From Hansfordia pulvinata (Eukaryota > Ascomycota > Sordariomycetes > Xylariales), in NCBI GenBank assembly GCA_006538405.1, contig BJKQ01000002.1:124001-188000 (forward strand): a DNA stretch of 64,000 nucleotides, written 5' to 3'. The translations under genes were made by a program, and so were the position numbers. Below, piece after piece: positions 23,166 through 34,191 of the stretch (position 1 is the stretch's first letter; every line of letters begins with the position of its first letter). The notes beneath the pieces are model-generated. The model did no database searches. It worked only from the letters and a program-made list of their open reading frames with translations, and was not told the DNA's origin.

Positions 23166-25525
23166 ATGAGTGACGCCCCAGCATCCACCGAGGCCGTCGG
23201 CATCGTGGACCCCAAGTCGGACCCTCAGTACCTGCAGTTCCGCTGCCTGCCCGCCGGCGGGCCTCTCAACCGATGGTCGCACCTCCTGACCCGCGGCCAT
23301 GACTTCCCCGCCGCCCAGGCCATGCTCTACGCCGCCGGCGTGCCCAGCGAGGACCTCGTCAAGAACGCGCCCCAGGTGGGTATTTCTACCATCTGGTGGG
23401 AGGGTAACCCGTGCAAGTGAGTTTTCCGATTCCACGAGTCTTGCACTGCACACAAGACCTGTACATCTTGGGTGAATAAGAACTGACGTGACCTCCCAGC
23501 ACGCACTGTGAGTAGTCGTCCTCAGGCCAGCAGCGCCTGGCCTGCGAAGAAAAAGAAGAAAAAAAAAAAGGGAGACGACTTGTGTTAACCACAGAACCGC
23601 CTGGAGGGGGGGGAACAGTGCTCGATTTTGGTAAGATTGTCAAGCGGGCGATCGAGAAGCAGAACATGCTGGGCTTCCAGTACAACGCCATTGGCATCTC
23701 AGATGGGATCTCCATGGGCAGCCAAGGTTCGTTCGTTCGTCGCCGTCTCACACACGCCCCTGTGCTCTTGCGAGTCGGCAGTGCCCGAGGCAGAGCCCAG
23801 CTGATTTTTTTTCCCCGACTCGTGGGGTTTTCTTTTCTTCTAGGTATGCGCTTCTCCCTACAGTCACGCGAGATTATTGCCGACAGCATCGAGTCGGTGA
23901 CGTGCGCGCAGCACCACGACGCCAACATTTCCATCCCCGGCTGCGACAAGAACATGCCCGGCGTGGTCATGGCGGCGGCCCGTCATAACCGGCCTTTCAT
24001 CATGATTGTGAGTTCCTACTAACCCTTGGTGGCGCGAGGGGAAGATGGTGTGCTGACTGGCAACAAAAAACAGTACGGAGGCACGATCCGCAAGGCGACG
24101 TCGAGCCTGCTGGAGCGGGACGTCAACATCAGCACGTGCTACGAGGCGGCGGGGGCGCTGACGTACGGCAACCTCCGGGCCAAGACGGACCCGGGGGCGC
24201 CGGGGCGGACGCCGGACGACATCATGAACGAGCTGGAGCACCACGCGTGCCCCGGGGTAGGTGCCTGCGGGGGCATGTACACGGCCAACACGATGGCGAC
24301 GGCGCTCGAGGCGATGGGGCTGACGCTGCCGGGCTCGTCGTCGTACCCGGCGACGTCGCCGGAGAAGGCGCGCGAGTGCGAGCGGGCGGCCGAGGTGATC
24401 CGGACGACCATGGCGCGCGACATCCGGCCCCGGGACCTCATCACGCGCGCGTCGCTCGAGAACGCCATGGTCGTCACCATGGTCCTCGGCGGCTCCACCA
24501 ACGGCGTCCTGCACCTGCTGGCCATCGCCAACGCGGCCGAGGTCGAGCTGACCCTCGACGACTTTGCCCGCGTCAGCAACGCCACCCCTTACCTGGCCGA
24601 CCTGACCCCCAGCGGCCGCTACATGATGGAGGACCTGTACCGCGTCGGCGGCACGCCCGCCGTGCTCAAGATGCTCATCGCCGCGGGCGCGTCGACGGCG
24701 GCATCCCGACGGTGACGGGCCGCACGCTGGCCGAGAACGTGGCCGACTGGCCGTCGCTCCCGCCCGACCAGCGCATCATCCGGCCCCTCGCCGACCCGAT
24801 CAAGGACTCGGGCCACATCCGCGTCCTGCGGGGCAGCCTGGCGCCCGCCGGCGCCGTGGCCAAGATCACGGGCAAGGAGGGCACCAGCTTCACGGGGTCC
24901 GCGCGCGTCTTCGAGGGCGAGTTCGCCCTCAACGACGCCCTGACCCGCGGCGAGGTGCCCAAGGGCGACAACCTGGTCCTCATTGTGCGCAACGAGGGGC
25001 CCAAGGGCGGGCCCGGCATGCCCGAGCAGCTCAAGGCCTCGGCCGCCATCATGGGCGCCGGCCTGACCAACATTGCCCTGGTGACGGACGGTCGGTACAG
25101 CGGTGCCAGTCATGGTTTTAGTGAGTGTTTTTTTTTTTTTTTTTTTTTTTTTGCTTTCTTTCTGTCCTTCCTTTTTTCCCCTTCTGTCATTTAGTCTTTC
25201 TCTTTTTTTTTGATCCTGCCACGACTGTGGGGAGACAGGGGAAGGAAATACGCTTTGGCTAACCACGGCATTAGTCGTCGGCCACGTCACCCCCGAGGCG
25301 GCCGTGGGAGGCCCCATCGCACTGGTGAGGGACGGCGACACCATCACCATCGACGCCGTCGCCAACAGCATCGACATCACCAACGCCGACGACGCCGAGC
25401 TGGCCGAGCGCCGCCGGCACTGGACGCCGCCGCCGCCCAAGGTCAAGCGCGGCACGCTGGCCAAGTACGCCCGCCTCGTCGGCGACGCCAGCCACGGCGC
25501 CGTGACGGACCAGTGGGATCACTGA
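23166..25525 (+). CDS. Dihydroxy-acid dehydratase (IlvD/Edd family), probable paralogue
   Basis: Six exons are proposed: 23166-23416, 23500-23507 (8 nt), 23619-23726, 23844-24007, 24074-25120 and 25275-25525, totalling 609 residues with one base restored near 24697. The enzyme dehydrates 2,3-dihydroxy-3-methylbutanoate and its homologue in valine/isoleucine synthesis, using an Fe-S cluster. The three cluster cysteines are present: GNPCN (C83), PGCDKNMPG (C156) and [10 protein letters not shown] (C242). [12 protein letters not shown] and [11 protein letters not shown] are also intact. The N-terminus lacks an obvious Arg-rich mitochondrial presequence, unlike canonical ILV3. It may therefore be a cytosolic or secondary-pathway paralogue, or a sugar-acid dehydratase of the same fold. 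The frame breaks just before [13 protein letters not shown]. The last intron carries a 25-nt T tract. Confidence 0.85.
25128..25152 (+). repeat. T25 homopolymer in dehydratase intron 5
   Basis: Twenty-five consecutive T in the intron 25121-25274, just after the donor site. Length is probably uncertain in any assembly. Confidence 0.85.
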
Positions 25526-27140
25526 GGGGGGGGGGTCAGTCAGCCCTCGCGTCATGTGTGTGTGTGTGTGTGTGTGTGTCGTCAACATAATTTGCCTATG
25601 TTGTTCTCTCGGTTATCGTCGTCAGAATGGTCTCTTCCGGGGTACAGTTGATCGTCAAAATGGTCTCTTCACGGGGCATGGTCGTCGCAAGATATAACGG
25701 CGGCTATGTTTTCTTTCCTTTCTAGTCTTAGTCATGGTGGGATCGCAAGCAAGGACAGGCGAGAAGAATAAAGGGGAAATAGGCGACAGCCCGCAGCCAG
25801 AGCCGTGACCCGACAGCACCGACCGCAAAGGGTTGCCGCCGACGCAGTCTCGCATAATAAGAGTCCGTTACGGAGCGGCCGCCTCAAATGGGGAAAAGAA
25901 AAAGAGAGAGAAAAAGAAAAGATAAAGAAGAAAGGCACCAACGTTCATCCTTCCAGAATCTCTGCTCCGGAGAGGCGTGCCGCCTGCTCAGTCATGCCTC
26001 ATTCTGCGAGAGCCCCGCGCTTTTCGCCACATTGTAGGAGCGTCATTCTTTTTTGGTTCCCTGTTCAGGGAAGAGATGTGAGTTGTGGATCGGACAGGGG
26101 ATTCCCGAATAACCTAAGCGTACGAGTAGCTACCTGCTAGCTGATCAACCTAATCCACTAGTAAAGTGTCGGCGACTGGGATTGCCTGGCCGCCGTCATC
26201 CTGTGGCCGGAGTGGATCTGAACCCCGGACCGGGAAAACAGGCAGTACCCGTTCCCTGACATGGGTTTGGGTTTCTGGACTCTGGACTCTGGACTCTTCT
26301 CGATCCTTTCCTATCCGTACTCTAGCCACTGATGAAGGTCGTGCTTCTCCGGCGACAAGTTCGTGCAGAGTTGTTGCCGCAGTGATGATTGCAGTGTCTG
26401 TCGTGTTCAGCCACAGTCAAGTGCGCGATCGACGAGGCGACGATGGCCACCACCCACCCGGAGAAAGCCAGGCTCCCGACTCGACTCGAGCTGAGGCGGG
26501 AGCCGGAAGCGGCAACTCTTCTGGTTCCCCATGTCTGCCTGCCATATCCATCACGACGGTGACGCCGCGGAGGCCGACCCCCGTACCAATCCCACCAAGC
26601 GGCCAGCCTTATATCACTGCTGGGGCCTCGAAAACCGTAGGACACAGATCCCTTCGCCACCGTGGCGGACGCCGGCCCGTGGACGGCAACGAAGGGCGCT
26701 CTCGTCAAGCCGCCGCATTCGAGGGCATTCGCCTCCTCCTCCTCCTCGCTGCCTCTGGGGGCTGAAAGCTGAAGGCCAAAGGCCAACGGGACCCCGGGGT
26801 GGGGAGATGGCAGGCGGCTGGTTTTGACGTATTTCCTCCGTGTCAGTGGCGCCCTGATTGCTTCCCCTCGCCTTCTTCTTCCATCTCTCTTTCTCTGAAT
26901 AACACCCGAGGAAGCAGCTCACTCCATCCAAGGTTCAGTCCGTCCATTCTGCTGACAACAAGACAAGACAAGAGAGCCAGCCTCGCACGCATAAGCCTTG
27001 AAGCCGCCGTCTGTCGCGTATGTACTTTGGTGTGTACACAAAACCCGGCTCAAGGCCGTAGAGGAGCACAGCTGCCTGCTTCCCACCCCTCGTCTACGCT
27101 TATTCCAGTGAAGCCAAGTCAAAGCCAAGTGTCAACTCGG
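25526..27140. other. Intergenic spacer, dehydratase to kinase-like gene
   Basis: About 1.6 kb. It contains a (GT)n microsatellite at about 25555-25579, a G7 run, a lysine/arginine-like purine stretch (25890-25940), one TACGAGTA at 26121, and a triplicated GACTCTG unit near 26276-26295. The last ~300 bases are CT-rich and probably hold the promoter and leader of the kinase-like gene, including an ACAAG pentamer repeat (26957-26974). Confidence 0.5.
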
Positions 27141-28651
27141 ATGGGAAGAAAGATGGTGGCCTTGGGCGCGCTGCTCGCCTCGGCGCTGCTCGCGGCGTCC
27201 CTGGCGAGCGCCCTCCCCTCCACCACTTCCTCGTCTAGCATCTATAGCCACAGCGATAGCAACGACAGCAGCAGCGCCGACGACGATGGCGTGGTGGCCC
27301 CGCTGCTCGCCAGGCGTCGCCACCACCACCACCACCACCACCACCACAACCCCCGGCGGCTGCTGCATCGCCGCGGGCCGGAAATGCCGAGCACGCCGGT
27401 GCCGTGGCCGGACAAGTTCACGCTGAGACAACAAGACGAGAGACGGCGGCCGGACGACCCGCGGATCAGCATCAACACGCACGACCGGAGCGGGCTGCTG
27501 GGCCGGGGCAACTACGGCTTCGTGTACCGGGGCCGGATGAACGGGGCCGGGCCGTACGCCGTCAAGATCTGCACGCCGTACGCCCCCGGGTCGGCCAACC
27601 TCGGCGTCCCGGGCGAGCGCCAGGAGGTGGCGCTGCGCGCCTGCGAGCGGGAGATGCGCAACCTGCGGGACTGGCACGGGGCCATGCCGGGCCGGTTCCC
27701 GCGGGCGAGCGCGACGGGGACGCTGTGGGTGGGCGACGACGGCAAGGGGGCAACGAGCTCGCGGGCGGAGCAGCCGGCGTGGAACCAGTGGCCGTTCCAC
27801 ACGGCCGTGATGGACGTGATCGAGGGCAAGAACTTCGACCAGCTGCTGGGCGAGGGCTGGTTCAGCAAGCAGGACGGCGCGACCGTGCTCGAGGTGTTCC
27901 GCAACCTCATCGACACGCTCGCCGAGATGCAGCGCACCGACCACGGCTACCACGGCGACCTGTGGAACGAGAACGTCATGCTGCCCGACGGCTCGACCCA
28001 GCCCGTCCTCGTCGACCTGTCGAGCGCCGGCCACGGCACCGCCTCCGACGCCTGGCCCTGGATCAACCCGGACTACGCATCGCCAGGTAAGTACACACGG
28101 GAGAGTACGACGACGAGATAGTGGACGAGATGGTGGACGAGATGGTGGACAGAGACGAAAGGAAAGAAAAGAAGAAGAAACAAAAACTGACCAGCATTCA
28201 CCCACCCACAGAGGCCTTTGACTACGTCAAGAGACTCGAGAAGAACGGCGGGTCCAACCGGGGCATCGGCACGTACAACCCGCAGCACGTGGACAACTGG
28301 GCCTTCATCACCATGTTCTACCACGCCATCGTCGGCCGGATGGACGAGGACTGCTGGGAGGACACGGACGAGACGGGCTACGCGCTGGCGGCGGGCGGCG
28401 GGGGCGACTGCGACCCGTTCCAGCAGCAATCCCGGTACCTCGGCTTCCTCTACTCGTCGTCGGACAAGGCGCGCCGGAAGCGGGTGGCCGAGCGCGTCGC
28501 CCGCGACACGGACGGCAAGAAGCTGAGCGACAAGGCCATGGACCTGGTCGTCGGGGTGTGGAGGAAGAAGGAGAAGGACCGGCTGGACGTCGAGGGCATC
28601 CGCGACGCCATCCACGACATGGACGGCGACGACGTCAAGCTCCAGGACTAG
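27141..28651 (+). CDS. Protein-kinase-like protein with an N-terminal signal peptide
   Basis: Exons 27141-28086 and 28212-28651 encode 461 residues; the frame is intact and the 125-nt intron has GTAAGT...CAG ends. Residues 1-24 form a classic secretory signal (LGALLASALLAASLASA). Next come a Ser/Asp-rich segment, dibasic sites (residues 58-60, 72-73, 77-78) suited to Kex2-type cleavage, and nine histidines (61-69). The kinase-like fold follows: glycine loop GRGNYGFVYRG (~120), AVKI lysine (~140), a catalytic-loop motif HGDLWNENV (~271) and a metal-binding VDLSS (~292) in place of DFG. HGD instead of HRD resembles the APH/choline-kinase branch. The substrate is unknown. The protein probably acts in the secretory pathway or outside the cell. 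The start at 27141 is preferred because it gives the complete signal. Confidence 0.75.
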
Positions 28652-29213
28652 GGCCAGGTGCTCGCTCGGTCACCGGGATATATAACCTGCCTGCTAGAGT
28701 TACTCTATATGGGGTGTTAGCAGGGGTTAAGGGGTTGGGAGGCGCAGGACTACAGGCAGGCGGAACGGCGGGGGACTTTTCTTCTTTTCTTCTTCTTCTC
28801 CTTCTCCTGCTTCATTTTTCAAGGAAAGTCGTGATTATCAAGATACCTAGGCTACGCTACGTCTAACAGGGGTATATGGACGGGTAGACAATAGCCTCAC
28901 GGACCATCTGGGTGAGAGAAAGCTTGCGCTGGAGCTGGTATGAAGAGTAATGGGCAAGTCCAAAATGAGCCATTGGGATATCGAAGACGCTGCTCGAGAG
29001 AGCGGAACAGAAAGTCAAAGAGAGAGAGGGAGAGAGAAAGAAAGACACCCGAAAGCAAGATCCATATAAACAGAAAATAATGGCAATATAAAAACAAAAC
29101 ATCCGGTTCCCACCAGGCCACAGTTCCTGATTCCGGTGTCATCTGGAATTCCCATTACTACTCCCTCCCTCCCTTTTCCCCCTTCTTTCATAAATGCGTG
29201 TGCAGCTCTCCAG
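28652..29213. other. Convergent 3' region, kinase-like / SANT gene
   Basis: About 560 bases between two stop codons, with CT-rich and GA-rich short repeats near 28782-28805 and 29015-29045. Nothing else is supportable. Confidence 0.5.
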
Positions 29214-30834
29214 CTACTCGAGTATCGCGCTGATGCGCATCCACTCCCCCACCCTCTCAGGCGAGCAGCCCACGCGCCCGCGCCCATGACCACCGCCACC
29301 ACCACCGACGACGACGACGGCGGCATCCTCGCCGCAGTCGCCCGCGGGGCTGGCCTCCGGCGTCATGGGCCGCCGCCCATCGCCTCGGACGCGGCCAGAC
29401 GCGGCACCGGCAGTAGCAAGGGCGGCGGTGGCGGCAGTACCGCTCCGGACCCCGCGCCAGAGGGCGCGCTCCAGGGCTCCGGGGGCCACGGCGGCGGTGA
29501 TGGGCTCCTCCTCACCGTGGGGAGGAGCGGGGGGTGTCGGTTGTGGTTGTGGTTGTGGTTGTACTCGGCCGCCACGGCCTGCCAGAACAGAGCGCGGTGC
29601 GCCGCGTACGCGGACTGCAGGCGGGGCATGTCTATCATCCTGTCGTCTCCGTCTCCGTCTCCGTCTTCGGCTTCGGCTTCTTGTTCCTCTTCCGAGGTTG
29701 TCGCTGTGAGCGGCGGCGGCGCGGAGGTGGGGAGCTGCTGTTGCTGCTGCCGGCGTCGCTGCTGCTGAACCACGGAGCAGTCCAGCTTCAGGTGCGGGCC
29801 GCCGCCCGGGTGGGAGGACGGGAGGTGGCGCGCCGGTATGCGCGCCGGCGGTGCCACTGCTGCTGCTGCTGTTGTTGTCGTTGTTGTCGTTGTTGTGGCG
29901 ACGGCTGCCATCATGGCCGTCACCATCCGGGCCGTGGCTGCCGGCGGGGAGTCTACAGCGGAGGCAACGGAGGCCGCGGAGGCGATGCCCGTGATGCCGG
30001 CGATGCCGGGGAGTCTGACCATGCTGCCGCCGCTCGACGGACCACCACCTGCCGCGGCGGAGTCGGGGAGTCGTCGCCGCCGCCGCCGCGGTGCGCTATG
30101 GTGGCGGAAGAGGGGGAAGGGGAGGAGGAGGGAGAGGAGGAGAAGGAGCAGGGGAAAGGAGAGCGCGAGTGCGAGTGGGAGGGGGAGGGCGACGGGGGTC
30201 CCCAGCGGGGGCCGGAAGTGGTGGAGGAGGCCGGCGGCGGCGGCGGCGGAGAGGACCTCGCCATCGTCATCGGGGAGGGGTAACCGCCCTCGCCGCCGGC
30301 CGACAGCGCCGACACGGACGAGGCCTGGCGGCGGTGCTGGTGGCGGTTCTGGTGGTGGTGGTGGTGGTGGTGGTAGTGACTGTGGGAATGGTGGCGCTGG
30401 TGGTGGTGGTGGTGGTGCCGGTGCTCGGCCGGGGCGGACCGGGCCGGCGAGGTCGAGGTGGGGACCGACGCCGGCGCCGATGCCGACGCCGACGCCGATG
30501 CCGATGCCGAAGCGGCGGCACTCTTGCGCCGGCTGGTGCCGTGGCTGAGCTGGTGGAAGTGCAGGCGGCAGGCCAGCTCCGTCTTGTTGAGGTGCGCCGC
30601 AATGTGCTTGTACGGCTTCTTCTGCAGCCGCTTCTCGAGCAGGTAGACGTCCTCTTCCTCGCTCCACGCTCGACCACCGCCGGTCGAAGAGTGCCGGCGG
30701 TGGTGGTGTGACGGGCTGGGCTCGTCGTGGCTGGCGGCATCACGGGCCGGCATGCGGGCGGCAGCAGCAGCAGCAGCAGCAGCAGCAAAAGAAGCAGCAG
30801 GCGAAGAGCCCTCTGCTTGCGGACTTTGTGACAT
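29214..30834 (-). CDS. Single-SANT/Myb-domain protein with low-complexity tail
   Basis: Start MSQSPQAEG at 30834. A SANT domain spans residues ~56-99, with AWSEEEDVYLLEKRL and KPYKHIAAHLNKTELACRLHFHQ. It is a DNA- or histone-binding three-helix fold known in fungal regulators. Runs of Ala, His, Ser, Pro and Thr follow. Two one-base losses, near 30069 and 29541, are needed to link this domain to conserved-looking downstream segments. The first link gives LQSAYAAHRALFWQAVAAEY. The second gives VAPGALERALW and the final MRISAILE before the stop at 29214. With both restored the CDS is 541 codons (540 residues). I recall similar FW..VA.EYG, LE.AW and RISAIL blocks in fungal proteins of this type. 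The function is not known; a transcriptional role is inferred. Confidence 0.65.
30760..30788 (+). repeat. (CAG)n coding tract (poly-Ala in the SANT protein)
   Basis: GCAGCAGCA... repeat read on the minus strand as the alanine run near the N-terminus of the SANT protein. Confidence 0.7.
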
Positions 30835-31398
30835 TCTCTCGAGAGGGTGCGGGAGGGGAAAAGAGAGGCACTCGAGTGGCTTCTGCTCCGTGATGTGATG
30901 TGTGTCTGGGGGGACGTGTTACCGGGTCTGGAACTCGGGAACAAGCCGGGGAAATGCCGCTGGAGGTATCAAGGCAGGCAAAGATGGTCGTTGGGGAGAA
31001 AGACGGCTGGAATTATAGCGGACACGGCCAATCCAGTTGGCCGAAGAGCGAGAGACGGGACAGAAACCAGCTGTCTATACGCGAATGAAAGAAGAAAAAA
31101 AAAGAAAGAAAAAGGACTTCGAGCCGGGAAGAGAGACTGCACGGGACGGTGGTGACCGGGATCGAGAGCGACGACAACAACTGCAAACCAAAACCAAACT
31201 CGACTCTGTCACCAGACGGCGATCCACGGATATATAGTACTATTACTGCTGCTGTACAACCTGACCCTACCTGACGTTACCTGACGTTGCATGGCCATGC
31301 TGCGTCCATACGAGTAGGCGCGTGTTCCTGGCCACCACGCAGCAGAGCAGGGGCCATGATCGTCCCGACTTCTCGTCTGGTTCCTGGGCCCCCCGTCT

Positions 31399-31441
31399 GC
31401 GTGGGCGTCTGCGTCTGCGTCTGCGTCTGTGTCTGCGTCTG
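31399..31441 (+). repeat. Hexamer minisatellite (GTCTGC)n
   Basis: About seven imperfect copies of GTCTGC/GTCTGT in tandem. Confidence 0.75.
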
Positions 31442-31642
31442 GTATGGTCTGGTATGGTCTGGTGTATGGAAGACGATGATACGCCATGGCACCGAGTCCT
31501 GCGACAGCCACCCACGTCGCCCCCCTCTCCAGAAACCACGACGACGACAAGGGGGGCAGGGGCGGCATGTGGAGGGAGCTGACAGCGAAGGGAAAACTCA
31601 CACAACAAGTAGTTCTTTGCCCCCTTGTCGTCGTGGTTTCTC

Positions 31643-31680
<38 letters not shown>
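31643..31680 (+). repeat. (GA)n microsatellite
   Basis: About 19 uninterrupted AG dinucleotides. Confidence 0.85.
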
Positions 31681-31681
<1 letters not shown>

Positions 31682-33113
31682 GCTCTGCCAAGTGCGGGCA
31701 TCTCCTGGCGCTTGCTGCAGTCGAGGCGAGGGCCGCCACCACCACCACCGGTGCTGACGCTGCTACAAGGCGTCGTCTGGGGGGGGCTTGTTGCACGTCG
31801 GCATGTGTGCATGCGCGAGCAGGGATCTCCAGCCTTCGAGTGCGACCACGAGTATATAGCCCGCAACAGGATACCTACCTAAGGTATGCTTGGGGACGGC
31901 CGGAGGGGCGGCAGCCGAGGGGAGGGGCCCTGTTTTCTTGTCGTGTCTTGTCTGGTCTTGTCTTGTCTTATCTGGGTAAGAGGGAGGAGGGAGGGAGAGA
32001 GGGAGGGGCACTTGGCCAACATGACATCAACCCTGTTCGTCGCACTCTCGCCCTACTCCGTACATTGCTGACTGAACGTGTGCTGTCTGTAGGCGAGTGC
32101 CGGTCACACACACTCGTAGATCATCCCCGTCCGCAACAGCACGCGCCGTTCCTCTCTTCCAGAAGCCCCTGAACAACCAAGTGCCTGCGTCCTTCCTTCG
32201 CTCGCTCGCTCGCTCGCTCGGCACGTTGGCAGCGGGGTCAAGCGCGTGTCCTACACCCATGTTGCTCGGGTCTGGTCTTGCTGCTACTACTGGTAACTCG
32301 TACTCCAGCTGCTACGAGTACTGGACGACGGCATACTCGTCGTCGTCGTCGTCAGAGTCGAAGTCGTCAGAGTCGGAGATTTCTCTCGCTGCTTATACGG
32401 CCTTCCTCCTCCCCCGTCCCATCCATCGTGACCCTTCAGGGTCCGGCCCCCAAAAAGAGACCCCCCCCCCCCGGTCGCAACATCTCTTTCCTGTCGTGCC
32501 TGTCTGTGCCTGGCCTGTCTCAAGGGCTCGCGAGGATGGGGGGATACGGCCGAGACCAGCCAGGGCCGCGGCCATGGTGAGCTGACCTTGCGGCGGCCGG
32601 GTTCATCACCACCACCGGGAAGGCGACCTGCCGAGGAAAAGTCGCCTTGTCTTGTCTTGTCTAGTCGTGTCTTGTCTTGTCTGGGTGTCGCCCGTTTCGC
32701 AACAAAGAAGTCAAGGTAGAAGTGTACATGTGTGTGTGTGTGTATACCCTCCACCTCTACAGTCCGGCGTCCGGCGAAGACTGATGTGCCCGGCGCGGCG
32801 GTCACCGTAACCCCCCTCGGGTCGGAGGTGCTGCCTCACATCGCTCTGGCGGAAACACGCTCCCCACGCGGGCAGGGGTCGCCATTGGTCGCTCCGGACC
32901 CCGCCTTGTCTCCGAGCCCTGCAAAGAAGAGCCAGAAGAGCGACCCTCTCCCCCCCCGCCTCCCCTGACTAAGGAGGGCGTACCTGGAACCCGACGCGGG
33001 CGTGGCTGCAGGCCAGAAGCGCATCGATACGAACGATACGACGTCGTTCGCGGTGTGGAGAGAGAGAGAGAGAGAGGGAGAGAGCAGCAGGGGTGCCCAA
33101 CGCGGGCGCACGC

Positions 33114-33134
33114 GGGGGGGGGGGGGGGGGGGGG
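33114..33134 (+). repeat. G21 homopolymer
   Basis: Twenty-one consecutive G. The preceding 33060-33085 is a GA dinucleotide run. Confidence 0.85.
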
Positions 33135-33337
33135 CGTTTATCATAGTGCCGACTCCGCCAACAGCCGCTCGTCCATCGGCAGAGTCGCCGAGCTCCTTCT
33201 ATGAGGCCCTGGCCAACTCGGGTTTCGTCTGCCAAGCACAGCTCGTCTCTGACAACTGACTGATCCCCCTTCCCCCTGCAGCTTTAGGTAATGGAGCGTA
33301 CGAGCTGCTCGCCATCGACATGGGTCAATGTGCCTGT

Positions 33338-33359
33338 GTGTGTGTGTGTGTGTGTGTGT
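33338..33359 (+). repeat. (GT)n microsatellite
   Basis: About ten GT dinucleotides in intergenic sequence. Confidence 0.8.
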
Positions 33360-34167
33360 CGTGTGCCTGTGGAGGGGTGCAGTGCTCGTTGTTGTTACCT
33401 CTCCAAGAACTGTAGGTTTCGTCGGCTGCCCGCGATGGTTTCGACGGCGAAAGCTGTGCGCCCATCTCGTGCTGCTGCTGCTGCTGCTGAAGAGCACAGC
33501 TGCAAGGGCGGCCACTGTGAAACGATGATCAGGCCCAATGGCTGTTCTGCCGAGGGCGCGTTTGCCGCGGGCCGGAACTGAACGCCCAACAGCACCCCGC
33601 GCAACCGCCCAACCCGCGAGGAGCTCAGACTGTTCTTTATCGTGCCAGAGGCATGCTTCCTCGCCTGCAGGGTATCCCTCTATGCTGGCTGGCTGACACC
33701 CGCAGAGACCGTGTAGCCGGGCAGCCTGGCCGTTGGATACGCCGTCAAAGGTTCGACCAAGGAAGGGCCCGATGCGAGTGGCACCCACCCTTCGAGGAAG
33801 AATGCGCCTCGCGGAGGGCGACGCGCCTTCGGACGACCCAGCGCGAAACAGTGCGGCACGTCCACAGCACTGCAGGGCCGAACAGACAAGACGGCGCTGC
33901 CGCCTCTACAGAGCGGTATTGAACAGAACTCGGCCGGCGGTGTGAGACTACACGCCGATAGCAAGACAGCTCCCACGCAAACGCACCTCTCGCCAGCAAC
34001 GGCCCCTTGCGAGCTGAGCTGAGGCTTCGGGGCCTCACCCAGGGCACAGCTGGCAAGCCGGGGTGCCACAGGGCCCGGTTCCACAGGCCGGACCCAAACA
34101 CGAGATCCGACATGTTGCCGCCAGCGCGGTTTCATGGCGGCGCTGCTTGAAGCCCTGGAAACCTCCT

Positions 34168-34191
34168 CCCCCCCCCCCCCCCCCCCCCCCC
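34168..34191 (+). repeat. C24 homopolymer
   Basis: Twenty-four consecutive C, followed after TTA by a further C6. Confidence 0.85.

Noticed and set aside
20222..25525. RRB1 and the dehydratase as pseudogenes
   Set aside because: Single +1 corrections restore full family length; no stop codons, large deletions or missing catalytic residues accompany them.
26205..26262. tRNA-like T-arm on the minus strand (GGGTTCAGATCC)
   Set aside because: The T stem has two mismatches and no acceptor or anticodon stem could be formed upstream.
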